The notes below the pieces were generated by a model that saw nothing but the letters and a program-made list of their open reading frames with translations, was not told where the DNA came from and made no database searches. Positions 25,651 through 36,800 of a DNA stretch of 64,000 bases are shown piece by piece. A program made the translations under genes and the position numbers. Where the stretch lies: NCBI GenBank assembly GCA_028023455.1, contig JAQFVV010006221.1, positions 1,494,001-1,558,000 of the forward strand. The letters run 5' to 3'. Numbering within the stretch: the first letter of the stretch is position 1; each line of letters begins with the position of its first letter. The DNA is from Epiperipatus broadwayi (Eukaryota > Onychophora > Udeonychophora > Euonychophora > Peripatidae).

Positions 25651-26021
25651 ACATAAATTAGTGTTCTATAAACATTATATAATGCTTGTTGCAGCTAATG
25701 AGTGCTATGAATCCTATTGTCTACATATATATACTGAATAAAAACCTCTTCATAGCCAATGTTCAAAATATTGAAATAAATTAATTAAAATTAGCATAAG
25801 GATAAAAAAATATTGGAATATTACATTACAGTAAGTTTGAATAAGTTCAGAAAGTTGTGGATTTAAATCTTATTCAAAGACCATATCTGCTTTTATCCTG
25901 TATTGAGGTAGACATGGAATTCAAAGTTGAAGTAATACATCACTCTCAGATAATCATTGACTACTTTAACCTCTCACTAGATAGCATTAGAGTACAGAGT
26001 TGCTCTTTCTATATAAATTAG

Positions 26022-26606
26022 GATCTTTCATTTGAGGATGATGTCTTTTGGGGTAGAGAAAGGAGGAAAGTTATGCTGAGAACATGTGCAAGGGTAAGTA
26101 AAGAGATGTGTATTAAATTTAGTGAAGAAAAATCAAAAGTAATGATTAATACTGGGAAAAGAGAAGACAAAGAATTTTTATTGGGGAATGTAAAGTTAAG
26201 TGCAGTAAATAGGTATAACTATTTGGGAATCATCTTAAGTAATCAGAGAAATTGCTTGGATGAATGGGAGAAAAAATTGATAAATGAAGCAAGGGGGAAA
26301 AAAGGACTGATAAAGAAATTAACAGGATTTTCATATAATAAATATGATGTAGCTAAAATTGTATGGAATGGAGTGGCAGTAGCAGGGTTAACATATGGTA
26401 ACAATGCATTATGTGTATGTAAAGGGGTACAAAGAGAAGTAGGAAGACAGGTATTAGATATAAATGTGTGGAGAAATGAAATGAACAGGTTTTTATGTGA
26501 GAGATGCAAAATGAAACTGTTCAGTAAATTGCAGTTTATGGATAATAAGAGAATCAGTAGAAAACTCAATATAAAGACTACTTTTTCTACTGGCAAAAAA
26601 AAATGA
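26022..26606 (+). pseudogene. Non-LTR retrotransposon RT, C-terminal fragment
   Basis: Open from 26022 to a stop at 26606. It starts at RT motif C, here FEDD where LINEs have F/YADD, so one core residue is replaced. It continues with KSKVMIN, the YNYLGIILS block, and the AGLTYGNNALC region typical of the thumb/connection part of LINE RTs. It lacks the endonuclease, the first RT motifs and the 3' tail. It abuts a PLE fragment on the same strand. The - strand frame at 26243-26596 is a shadow. The LINE clade cannot be fixed from this piece. Confidence 0.75.
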
Positions 26607-26629
26607 TTTTTTTACATAAACCTAAAGAC

Positions 26630-27140
26630 AGAATATTTTTGGAACACCAATGAGTTTATGAAATTCCATGTTTGCAGTACTCAAGAAGCTATGTAGGTCA
26701 GTCTAATAGTCAAATAAATGTCAGAATTAAGGAACATAAAAATGCTTTTAATCAAAAAATTAACACGTCAGTTTTTACTGCTCCTTTTTTGGAAATTTCA
26801 CAAAGCTGACTTTGATAATGCAAAACTTCTTGCTAATTTGGAGAGATATGATTTGAGAACCATGAAAGAGTCAACTGAAATATTAAAGAAACCTACTGTT
26901 TTAAATAGGGTTGATGAAGCACAACATATTCTAGCCATATGGAAACCTTATTTTATCAATATCTTCAAATATTAATTTTAAATTGATGGGTGTTAAAACT
27001 AAGAAAAATATACATTTTGGTAAACCTCATATTCTGAATACTAAACTATTTCAAACTGATTCTCATGCTTCATCTCACACTCAGTAACGTTATAGTTTGA
27101 GATCGAATAAATTTTCTTTCAAGAGTTTACCTTGACAATG
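26630..27140 (+). pseudogene. Penelope-like element 3' end with GIY-YIG nuclease
   Basis: About 26665-26790 reads SYVGQSNSQINVRIKEHKN, the GIY-YIG core with its following Arg and Glu/His region. After a frameshift near 26800 it continues KADFDNAKLLANLERYD...LRTMKESTEILKK...LNRVDEAQHI, the known C-terminal half of PLE nucleases. The last coding block (RYSLRSN, about 27090) matches the basic end of PLE proteins. The nuclease nicks the target to prime reverse transcription. The RT is missing, so this is a 5'-truncated copy, of a different lineage from the pair at 22.8-25.8 kb. Confidence 0.8.
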
Positions 27141-27743
27141 GTGGATGCTAGTTTATCAAAATATCGGTATATAATAGAAAATAATACACGGTTTTACCCA
27201 AAAAATATTTTATCTACATCATATAACCATGAAAACATTAAATAAAATAGTTTATATGATTATATAAAATGATTATGTAATAAGAACGTTAAATGAAGTG
27301 TTTATGGATATATTGGTCATGTGATATATTGGAAAATTATATTATGAGAAGTCCTAGTATTGGACAAAAATTGGTTCAATAAAATATTTATTTATTTTGC
27401 ATTTAGCTGTTTAATTTCAATTGAGTTGAAGTAATTTTTTTGATATTAATAAGAACTCAAATTTTAAGAAATAAATATTTTTGGATAGGAGTTTTTATTA
27501 CAAAGACAATTTATTTATTAATATTAAATATATAATTTTCATTACAAGAAAAAAATTGTTCATCTGAGTAATAGTTAAATAACGAAGAGGGTTTTTTTTT
27601 TAATGCAAGCATTTAAATAATCAAATAGTAATGTATTTGCCAAGTTTAGTTTCCTAATTCCTTCTTTATAGGAAATAACTGAGGCTTTCATCTCATTGTA
27701 AGCTTCAGTTACTGCCTGTTTATTTACATATAATGTAAGTTAT
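27141..27743. other. AT-rich intergenic DNA
   Basis: Nothing coding. The bases just after the PLE (TTTACCTTGACAATGG) resemble a box also seen at about 35718, 54270 and 61900, perhaps PLE 3' UTR. Confidence 0.4.
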
Positions 27744-27826
27744 TTTTTTATGCCAAAGCGTTGACCGGGAAGCGAACCTGAACCGGCTGCTTGGAAGGCT
27801 GCTGCGCTAACCGCTAGGCCACCATA
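27744..27826 (-). mobile_element. tRNA-Gly-like SINE
   Basis: The - strand reads as a near-complete tRNA outline: GTGGCCTAGCGGTTAGCGC (box A), an anticodon loop CTTCCAA (anticodon TCC, glycine), GGTTCGCTTCCCGG (box B), then an A/T-rich tail. Acceptor stem pairing is poor and a tail is present, so I call a SINE or tRNA pseudogene and not a functional tRNA. Confidence 0.7.
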
Positions 27827-29579
27827 TTTACAGATAAAAATTAAGATGTAAATATATGAATTAAGGATAGGCAAACCTGAACAATAAACTTTCCTTCTTT
27901 AATTAATAAATGAATACCTTAATTGTTAGATGAAGCATATTTGAACAAGTTTATTGTGAATATTATAGATGAAATAATTTTTAAATTCTGAGTTTTTATA
28001 TTTCATAAACGAGATCAAGTAGTTTATTAAATTCTTTGTAAAATTTATGGGGATTGAAGATTGTTTGCTAACTCTTTTATTAACGATTGCACATAAAGAG
28101 AAAAAAATACTATTCCATACATTAATGATCGAGGAATATATTAGAAATAAAACCTATCAAATATCATCAGTATATAGATGCAAGTTTATTATATTTTATA
28201 ACTATTAAAATTGAAAATAAAAAGAATAAAAGTAGAAATGAAACAGGAAAAGAAAATGGATGTTATCAGAGAGTGTGGCTATTTATTGTAATACTTTCAT
28301 ACTTTAATTACATTTTGAATTACAAGCATCAAACTAACTCAACCCATATCTTTGACACCATCCACTTTAGATAAATACAGTAATGATTATTACTAATCAT
28401 TTACTAAAGTAGAGATTGTCTCTATCACAGATATAAACTTTAAAACTCAATAAAAATATGTTGAAACTAACTTAATGAAAAGTTAATTTCATGTTATATA
28501 TAGTTTAGCAATGACTCCTGAATCCATTTCCACAATGCTTATAAAGTTCAGAGAAAGTTTTTATTTTTTGCTGAATAACAGTATAACAGTTAAACTATTT
28601 AAAAAAACTGAAATTTTCTTTAAAATTTTAAATTTATATGTTAGTAAAAACATTGCATTATGGTTAAAGTTATTTAAAATATTCTTGTTGTCTCTAAATT
28701 CCAATAATCTGTTGATCTTAAATATGTACACAAAAAACATGGATTAACAATCATGAAATACATATTAAAAAAACTTCAGATGTACCACATTCGAAGCATG
28801 AATCTTATGGTCTATATTTCAGATAGAAGTCAGAATGTAAAAATATTAAGACAAAATATGTTTATAGATGTAGATTGTTTGATAACTCATATTTGTGTGA
28901 TCGAAGTTAAGCTACTAGTTGAATTAAAATACAGAACTTATCCAAAAACAGGGGAAAAATAATAGAAAAAATTGTTCCCATGATAGATTTCAATAGCTGG
29001 TAAATACTAATAATGCCAATTTGTATTTTGACCTTATCATGTGATTTAAATATAGAATTGTCTTAACGAGTATTCTGTGGATTGAATAAGTATATTCTTA
29101 TGTGTATTTTTTTAAAAAGATTTTCTATGATATTGACTGTGCCGTTAATGATTCTGATAAATAAAAATATACTACCTCTTGTATGCGGACATTCATGTGC
29201 AATATTGGAATTTAAACGCTGAATTCAATGACGGACATCAAAACTTAATAATGATTGGTGAAATAACACTGCAAAAAATGGAGATAGGATCTTTTTCTGA
29301 TCATTATTGTTATAGTTGTTTTTATACATTAAATGTAATATAGGGATTAGTTTTTTTTTTTTTTTACTGTAATCCAGTTAAATCAATAGGCAGCCATTTT
29401 TTATATTTATAATAATAATTTAAATATATTGAAATAGTGTTTTGATCATTTTTTTTAAATAAAAACTTAAATTATGTTTTTAAGAATAATTTGGATAAAA
29501 ATAGCCAGCTTTTTATTAGAAATGGAAAAATTGTAGATTTTGATCAGATATCAAAAGAAATTTCCAACTATTATCGATC
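27827..29579. other. AT-rich DNA, two unrecognised frames
   Basis: Frames of 78 and 69 residues at 28511-28747 and 28753-28962 are adjacent on the + strand but are Ile/Lys/Leu-rich with no motif I know. They are most likely chance frames or an eroded element. Confidence 0.4.
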
Positions 29580-29700
29580 AACTGAGGGATGAAGGTCTCT
29601 TCAACTTCCATCCATCTCAATCTCTAACTTCATTCATCCACAGCACTAGAGCATACTTTCTTATTTCATCCATCCATCTCATATAATCACAGGATCAGCA
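29580..29700 (-). repeat. RTE LINE 3' tail relic
   Basis: Resembles, on the - strand, the segment before the (GAT)n tail of the RTE copies at 33-34.8 kb and 48.1-48.8 kb (CATCCATCTCATAT facing ATGTGAGATGGATGG-type sequence). No frame is left. Confidence 0.4.
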
Positions 29701-30654
29701 TTCAACTTGGTTTACTAACCCTTCTGTAGTATACAAACCAGAGAACCAACCTGAAATATTTCATTATCATATTGTATTGCCATCACTTTCTAATATATCT
29801 ACAAAATTTTAAGAACATCCATTTGATAAAAACTTGTTAAATCTTAGTTACAAAATTTATTCTAAACAAAAAAACAGAGTTTTTAAGTTAAATATAAGCA
29901 TTTCAAAACATATAAATAAATAAATGTTTAGTAGAAATATTTTTAAAAATAATGTGAATAGAAGTCATTATAATATATAATTTTTTATTTAATTTAAATC
30001 TTTCATACATTCAGCAAGAAGAAATCCTAGTTTTAGTTTTTTTTAATATTTAATTGTTATTGTTTAAAAATTTGACTTGAAAAAATTATATCTTATACCC
30101 TTTATATGGTTAACCTTATTATAATAAAAGTTTTACCAAACACATTAAGCATTTTTCCAAACTAAAACACAAATAAATAATATAGAAAACCCTGCTATAA
30201 TAAACATTTTTCCACACACTTTTTGCATTTTAACACTTACACATCTAATCCATGTATGTATACATACGTATAAGCATGTTAAACATGTGCAAGACATGCA
30301 TATTCAAGTGTGTACATATTTTGTGCATCCACAATGAATAAAATAGAAATTAAAATATTGCCATTTTTTAAACCACCATAAGAAGTTGAAACATGGATAT
30401 GGAAATCATAAATAATGTACTTGAAGTGGGCTTGGAACAAATGGTGAAAATCTCAGCTTCATTGTATACTAAAAAAAATTAGCAAACATTAAATTATTTT
30501 TTAAAAAAATCATTTTTATCGAGAAGACTGGAAATTAAAAATGGTAAAAAAATAGCAAGGTCCATGCTATATTATTTTAACCAAGTTACATTAGATAAAA
30601 TCCTTTATCAATATATCTGTCTTTGCAATCTACAATGACATAATTCCTTTTTAA
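29701..30654. other. AT-rich intergenic DNA
   Basis: Nothing recognised. Confidence 0.4.
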
Positions 30655-30666
30655 TATTATCTACAT

Positions 30667-30768
30667 TTTTTTTTCATGTGTCATAGCATCGGCAGGAAGC
30701 GAAGCTGCTAACCCGGGGCAACTGCTTTTATGGCAGCTGTGCTGACCTCTCGACCACCAATGCTTGAC
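30667..30768 (-). mobile_element. tRNA-derived SINE
   Basis: - strand copy of the SINE at 21204-21305: TTGGTGGTCGAGAGG box A, a box B-like region, GCTATGACACATG and an A tail. A perfect 12-bp target duplication (TATTATCTACAT) lies at 30655-30666 and 30769-30780. Confidence 0.85.
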
Positions 30769-30780
30769 TATTATCTACAT

Positions 30781-31312
30781 CTTCAAGCAGCAATATAAAA
30801 GTAACTATATTATAAAGTAATTTATATATATAATAAACAAAAGAGTGATATCAAAATTAAGAGACTAAAAATCCAAGAAAAAAAACGCATGGGATAAATT
30901 TTTACACTATTTCAAAGAATAGAAAATTAAATTTTTATTTATAAAAGATGAATATATATTTTTTACTGAAAGTTTGGTTAATTAAATTTAGTGTATATTT
31001 GTCTTCATATTAATTTTCCAATACATTTGAAAAGTCTTTTAATAAATAAAAAATAATAACTGCTAATTATAAAATATAGTTTTTATGTTGAAAGAGAAGT
31101 GGATATAATTGGAAAGAACTATTAATTACCATTATGTTTTAAAAATATGTTTGTTCACTTTAAATACTTATATAATTGTACAATTTTGTTTAAGAATGTT
31201 TAATTTTTATTGAAGAAGGTAGTAAGTGTATTCATATTCCCAAGAATAGATTCTACTTATTAAAAGAAATCAATTTATTTAATATTTTCCTGAAGGTTTG
31301 TGTTGATGGAAT
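30781..31312. other. AT-rich intergenic DNA
   Basis: Nothing recognised. Confidence 0.4.
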
Positions 31313-31554
31313 AATAGACGTGATAATATGTTGGACTAATCACATCATTTATTATTAAATGTTGTATATCTAGAAATGTTAAACTTTATTAAAACTTTTC
31401 AAATACAAACAACTTGTTAGTAATAAATACACAAATAGATAACACAGATTAGTAATTACACAATGTTTCGAGTATTAGTATTCTCCAACCTTCTTCAGGT
31501 GTTGATGGTCTGACCAGTAACAATATTAGCATAGAAGTTGAACTTACATCTTTA

Positions 31555-31620
31555 GATTCTTGAAATATCAAATTTTAAGACAATATTTTAACCAATTGAG
31601 CCATTCTGTCAAAGCCAACA
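31555..31620 (-). repeat. tRNA-like segment in palindrome, left arm
   Basis: The - strand reads GAATGGCTCAATTGGTTA (box A-like), then TTGTCTTAAAATTTGA. Its counterpart is 31790-31870 in the opposite arm. Confidence 0.45.
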
Positions 31621-31789
31621 GTCAATAGAATTTTCATATATTTATCTATGAGGGTTATTTCAAACCTTCCTGATTCCTCCAATTTTTGTAACCCATCCTT
31701 AAAAAAAGTATTACTAAAAAATGGTGGAATCAGGAGGATTTGAACTAACCCTCTTAGATAAATATATGAAATTTCTACTAACTGTTGCC

Positions 31790-31870
31790 TTTGATAGAAC
31801 AGTTCACTTGGTTAGAGCATTGCCTTAAAATTCGTTATTCAAGAATCTAAAAGTGTAAGTTTGATTCCTA
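31790..31870 (+). repeat. tRNA-like segment in palindrome, right arm
   Basis: Box A-like GTTCACTTGGTTAGAGC with GCATTGCCTTAAAATTCG, and box B-like AGTTTGATTCCTATG about 45 bases on. Confidence 0.5.
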
Positions 31871-32042
31871 TGCAAATATTTTCACTAAACACTTAAAGAA
31901 GAGTAGAAATGAATACTACTCAAAACATTGTGGTTTGGATCGCCTATTTGTGTGTCACTACTAAGAAATTGTTTGTATTAGAAAAGTTTAAATAAAGTTT
32001 AAAATTTTCTAGACATTCAACATTTAATACAAGTTTATGGAA

Positions 32043-32236
32043 ATGGTAGTTGTAACTTATGCCTCATGTGTTTACCTATGGCTATCAGCGCCACCAAGCG
32101 GGCAGTATTGCTGGCAGTTATTTGGCATGGGGTTTCTGTGCGTACGCATGATGAACAGTGACACTTAGTGGCTAGAACTTGCATCACAGCATTTGGGCCC
32201 CGTGTGGCCACATGAGGCATAAGTTACAACTACCAT
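32043..32236. mobile_element. 194-bp MITE with perfect 28-bp inverted ends
   Basis: 32043-32070 (starting ATGGTAGTTGTAACTTATGC) and 32209-32236 are exact reverse complements. The centre is GC-richer than anything nearby. It interrupts the right arm of the 31313-32275 palindrome. Flanking target duplication is unclear. The 61-residue - strand frame inside is a product of the repeat. Confidence 0.85.
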
Positions 32237-32275
32237 GAAAATAGTCCAACATATTATCACATCCATTTATTTATT

Positions 32276-33240
32276 CAGATTTATTGATGAGGAAAATATC
32301 ATACACCTTCTACTGATTCCATGGTTACTTTATAATCATTCTACTCTATTATATTAATGTTTCTTATTTAGTCAGATCATGATTTCTAATAATAGTGAAT
32401 TACATTACATTTTTCATCATTTTAATCTCTCCTTTAGTTTAGCAGTGAGTAAACCTATATTTAGTTTGCATAGTTTCATCATAAAATACATTCTTATATA
32501 TATATAAATAATACTCTTCTAATTAATGCCAACTCTATTCCCAAAAATATTGCAGAAATTAAATAAATCATAAGTCGATTTTTAAGAGTTAGAAAGATAA
32601 GATTAGCATTTCGTTACTTCATTGACAAATTGGTTCAATAATTCAAAAATAAGATATACGATTAAGTGTCTATTCAGAAATATTTTTAAAGAAGGGATAA
32701 GTTTATGACGAAAGTTAAGATATAGAATTATATTTAATATAGAGTTAAGGATTAATTTACGGTAAAATAAATCTGGATTATATCTTTCATTAGTATTATT
32801 GAATAAAGACTGTATCAGGAATAAATGTTATCAGATTATGACGTTTCCTCTGCGATTTTTAATTAACACTCTTGCTTTCTAAATGGTTTTTAAAGTCACC
32901 TAGGAGTAAATACTTGTACTAGATAGTCCTTGGTTCTAGTAATAATAGGTGTTTTAAAAATAAAATTATGAAACGGCAAAATTGGCAAAATAAGATTTTT
33001 TATTTCATGTCAGAGATATGGATGAATAAGAATATATCATAAATTTTAATGGGGAACTAATATATTATATTACTCCCATTAAACATTTTCATCATATGTT
33101 TAATAACTTTGCAACTAATAGAAAATTGAAATCAAATCATTCTATAAATATTCTTCCTAAACAAATTAGACAATTTGCAGCATACACAAGAATAGAAGTC
33201 TTAAGAATAAAAGTTTTAAGCGTGTAAAACAACATTTTGC
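32276..33240. other. AT-rich intergenic DNA
   Basis: No gene. A few - strand short frames at the far end are shadows of the LINE that follows. Confidence 0.4.
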
Positions 33241-34795
33241 TATTGGTAGGAGATTTATATCTGCAATAAGAAAGAAAGATGGATTTATTACTAAAATGAG
33301 ATATGACATCATGAAATGGGTAGACTTCTGTCAAGAATTATATAGTAATAAAAAACAAATACCTCCTATATCGATTATATCTTCCGAATTGCCCAGAATT
33401 TTAAATGAAGAAGTGAGACATGCAATTAAATTTATGAAGAAAGGAAAAACTCCAGGTAATGATGGAATTATAATTGATATATTAAAAGAAGCAGGTGAAG
33501 AAATATAATTTTTTAGCCAAGATATATATCAAATGTCTAAATAATAGAGATGTACCAGATGATTGGAAGAATGCAGTATTAATATTTAAAAAAGGTGATA
33601 AAGAAGATATTAGAAATTACAGATCTATCAGCATTTTATCAGTTTTATACAAAATTTTGACCAAGATAATTACAACTTGTCTACAGAGAACATTGGATTT
33701 CCATCAACAAAGAGAACAAGTTGGATTTAAAAGTGGTTTTGGTACAGTATATCATATCCGGGTATTGAGAGAAGTTATAGAAAGGGAAAATGAATATGAG
33801 TTGCCATTATGCTTTGGATTTGTACATTTTGAAAAGTCATTTGATTCTATAAACATTTCTTCAGTGATTAAAGCATTGGATCATCAATGTATAGATCCAG
33901 GATATTGCCATATTTTAAAAAATATTTATAAAAATGCAACAGCAACAATTAGATTACATAATGATACTAGGAAAGTCAACATACCTTTTTACAGCAATTC
34001 TGCAAGAAGTATTTTGTGGATTAAAATTGAAAGCTAAAAGAGTGAAAGTAAACGGGTTAAGTCATTTAGATTTTGCAGATGATGTAGTTGCTCTTGCAAA
34101 TAATGCTTTAGAGTTTCAGGAAATGTTGCAAGAGTTATCAGATGAAAGTAGGAAAGTAGGACTAAAGGTAAATGTTAAAAAGACTAAATGATTATGATGA
34201 GTTAGAAGAAATTAACAGTTATAAATACCTTTGTCAGATTATTAATACAGATGGAAACATAATGGATGAAATTAATCATAGAATTAAATTCAGTTGGAGT
34301 ACTTTTGGTAGAAATAACTTGATACTAAAAGGAAATATGCTTATGTGATTGAAAAGGAGGTTTTTAATAAATGTGTTTTACCAGTTCTCACTTATGGATC
34401 TGAGATTTGGACACTTAATAGAAAAGCACTACAGAGACTTCAGCACTCAAAGAAGTATGGAGAGATGCATGTTGAGAGTAATAAGAAGAGATTGAAAAAA
34501 GCAATATATGGGTAAGAGAACAAACAGGTGTTACTGACCTCATTGAAAAAAATAAAAGACTGAAGTAGAGTTGGGCTGGACATATTGCTAGAAGAGATGA
34601 TAATAGATGGACAATTGAAATCTTAAATTGGATTCCAAGAGATTGTAAAATTCCTAGAAAGAGACCACATGTGAGATGAATGGATTGAATAGGAAGTGTG
34701 CAGGGGTGATGTGGAGAAAAAATGCTAGAGATTGGAAAAGATGGATTGAACTTGGAAAGACCTTCATTCTGTAATGGATTGATAATGGTTGATGA
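33241..34795 (+). pseudogene. RTE-like LINE reverse transcriptase, frameshifted
   Basis: Three overlapping frames cover most of an RTE-type RT. 33296-33508 holds VRHAIKFMKKGKTPGNDGI, the conserved start of the domain. 33520-33960 holds NYRSISILSVLYKILTKI, EQVGFKSGFGT and motif A worn to VHFEKSFDS. 33990-34191 holds HLDFADDVVAL with the catalytic FADD at 34072-34083, and VGLKVNVKKTK. Degraded TYGSEIWTLNRKAL follows at about 34390. The copy ends in a purine-rich tail with GATGATGATGAT at about 34785, the microsatellite-type end usual for RTE. Motif B (QG) is lost in a deletion near 34000. No apurinic endonuclease domain is visible, so it is 5'-truncated. It matches the 3' fragment at 48107-48765. 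Confidence 0.82.
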
Positions 34796-34807
34796 TGATG
34801 ATTATAT

Positions 34808-35150
34808 GAATATAAAACTTGGACATCTTATCAGTGCAATATAAAGGCATTAGAAAACTTTTATTTAAGGGTGCTCCTTAAGGTTTAAACCCAATCAATA
34901 TGTTCTTCAATTTGCTGGATGTGATACTATTGAGTCCATTATTTTAAAATCACACCATTATCAGATTGGACATGTAAAATAAATGAACAATGAAAGACTT
35001 CCTAAGAAGGTATTTTATAGTTTTTAAGAAAGAAATAGACCACTTATATATTATAAGGATTATCTCAAAGACATTCTAAAGAAGTGCAATATAATTTTTT
35101 TTTATTGGGAAGATTTGTCAAGCAAGAAAAATCTTAGCTGAAAACTATTT
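34808..35150 (+). pseudogene. LINE C-terminal tail of a second lineage
   Basis: The + strand reads SIILKSHHYQIGHVK, then NERLPKKVFYS, YYKDYLKDILKKCNI and YWEDLSSKK, with stops between. This is the order of the conserved WxGHV...RxPK...KxYKDxLK...CNI...WE region at the end of many LINE proteins. It follows directly after the RTE tail. Confidence 0.6.
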
Positions 35151-35280
35151 CAACCATCCATCTGTTCAGAAATCAGCCCTATTCTCTCAATATGAATGCC
35201 TTTTGAAACATCCCACTTCACTTTTTCAAGTAAACATCACATTATCATCATTCTTTATGCTTACACAAGCTGCTTACATA

Positions 35281-35482
35281 GAGGCAAAACTCTCCATACA
35301 GTATCACCACTCAGTGCAGGCCAGAGTAATAGATGCAGAAAGGTTTGTGCATAAAAGCCATATCAAGTTAAAAACTAGTCTGGGGATAATGGATAAGTAG
35401 GCACTACACAAACTTTCTGGTATCCAGTGATTACTCTGTTTGCACTGAGTGGTGGTACTGTATAGAGAGTTTTGTGTGATAA
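35281..35482. mobile_element. Family A repeat, short inverted copy
   Basis: CAAAACTCTCCATACAGTAT at the left faces CTGTATAGAGAGTTTTG at the right. The + strand part starts at AAACTAGTCTGGGG, so only the 3' half of the ribozyme fold is present. Confidence 0.65.
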
Positions 35483-35579
35483 GACATATGTAGCATATAT
35501 TATAATCCAATGTCATATACTCATTTTGAGATAAATTTAATTTCATATATATTACAGAGACATGTTTATTTCATGTTTA

Positions 35580-35770
35580 AAGAGGTTTATTTAAACTTCA
35601 TTGTATCAATATTTCATTCTCTGTAGTTAAGTTGCAATCTTTAAGTGTCCATATATATTCAATGGACCATTATTAAGAGTGGATTTCCACTCTTGCTATT
35701 AAAAGGTGAAAGATTGCCTTGACAACAGTGAGAAATATTGATTACTATCTATATTGTGAATGTTTAGGTG
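35580..35770 (+). repeat. Dispersed repeat E (possible PLE 3' UTR)
   Basis: GTTGCAATCTTTAAGTGTC and GATTGCCTTGACAA...GATTACTATCTATAT recur, slightly changed, at 61800-61964. Confidence 0.45.
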
Positions 35771-35969
35771 ATGATTTGTTGGTTTCTAATGATTATATAT
35801 ATTAGATATATTTCAAATTTTTATTTCACCACATATTCTTGAAACATATGACCAAAGACTTATGAAGAAGATAAATGAACCCTAAGATGCACATTTCATG
35901 CTGAATTAGCACTCATCTGTTGGCACAAATCTCAATCTTTTACACATAACTTCAAAAATTGTTTATTAA

Positions 35970-36800
35970 TATTGAAATACAATTATAAAAAATATACTTA
36001 ACCCAGATGTAGTAATTAAAGGGGATTGAAACCAAAATTTCAAGCTCCTGCAGTCACTCACATCCAATATAATCAATACACATAACCACATGTGAAAAAG
36101 ATAAATGACTTGTGATATATGTATTTTGTGCTGAACCTGCACTCATCAGTTGATCCAGATTATCATCTCCCACACACATATATAATCAGTGCTTGGTTTT
36201 ATATTAAAATAGTAAATTAAAAAATTTTAATGGATAGGCTTCAATTCACTCCATTCTTCAACTCTTCAGCCATTCATATCGCTGAAAATCTGATGATGGA
36301 ATGCTCAAAGTCCTTGATGATGCCAATATTAAAGTCATACCCATGTTGACCTTGGGTCAGTCTGGACCTTAAGTTAATCAACCCACTCATATGTAGGACT
36401 TTAATATGTCCATCTAAATACACAGAAGAGAGATGGGCAGAATACAGGCTGAATATGTAATATTGAAATACAATTATAATGTACATACTAAACCTAGAAG
36501 TAATTAAAGGGGATTTGAACTCAGAATTTCAAGCTATCTACAGTCATCAACTTAACTACATACATGTGAAAAAAACAAACGATCTCCAGTACATGTATTT
36601 TGTGGAAAAACAGCATTCATCAATTAGTTTGGATTATCATCTCATATATATTGAGTGGTTAGTCTTACATTAAGTTCATTTACCTTTTTCACATGTATGT
36701 GGTCATGTGTTTTGTTTATATTGAATAAAGTGGATGACTGTAGAGAGGCTTGAAATTCTGTGTTCAAATCCCCATTAATTTGTTTATTATTATATAGATG
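35970..36800. repeat. Repeat F, two direct copies and one inverted
   Basis: 35970-36180 and 36465-36650 share AAATACAATTATAA, TAATTAAAGGGGATT(T)GAA, ATTTCAAGCT and a later ACATGTGAAAAA...GCACTCATCA segment. 36690-36800 carries the same in reverse. The reversed box GTTCAAATCCCC looks like a tRNA box B, so a worn SINE is possible. Confidence 0.5.

Larger units (their letters stand above)
22790..25800. mobile_element. Two Penelope-like elements, head-to-head
   Basis: The arm at about 22790-23410 is the reverse complement of about 25225-25800 at clearly recognisable identity, including the shared TACTGAATAAAAACC end. Both arms encode the C-terminal part of a PLE protein and point outward. The left element reads on the - strand from about 24900 down, the right one on the + strand from about 24900 up. 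PLEs are retroelements coding for one protein with an RT and, usually, a GIY-YIG nuclease. All coding here is broken by stops and frameshifts. The left copy is further interrupted by the 23619-24126 foldback. Confidence 0.7.
31313..32275. mobile_element. Long palindromic element with tRNA-like cores
   Basis: The left half (31313 to about 31690) is an imperfect reverse complement of the right half (about 31725-32275) once a nested MITE is removed. Each half carries, from the outside in: GATAATATGTTGGACTA, an AATAAAGTTTAA segment, a CTGAAGAAGG...CTCGAAAC motif (31465-31498, worn in the right half), and a tRNA-like segment. A smaller relative lies at 51880-52322. No protein is encoded. Confidence 0.65.

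Noticed and set aside
28511-28962. Two adjacent + strand frames
   Set aside because: Low-complexity composition, no motif, no splice or promoter context.
32035-32220. 61-residue - strand frame
   Set aside because: Lies wholly inside a MITE, including its inverted end.
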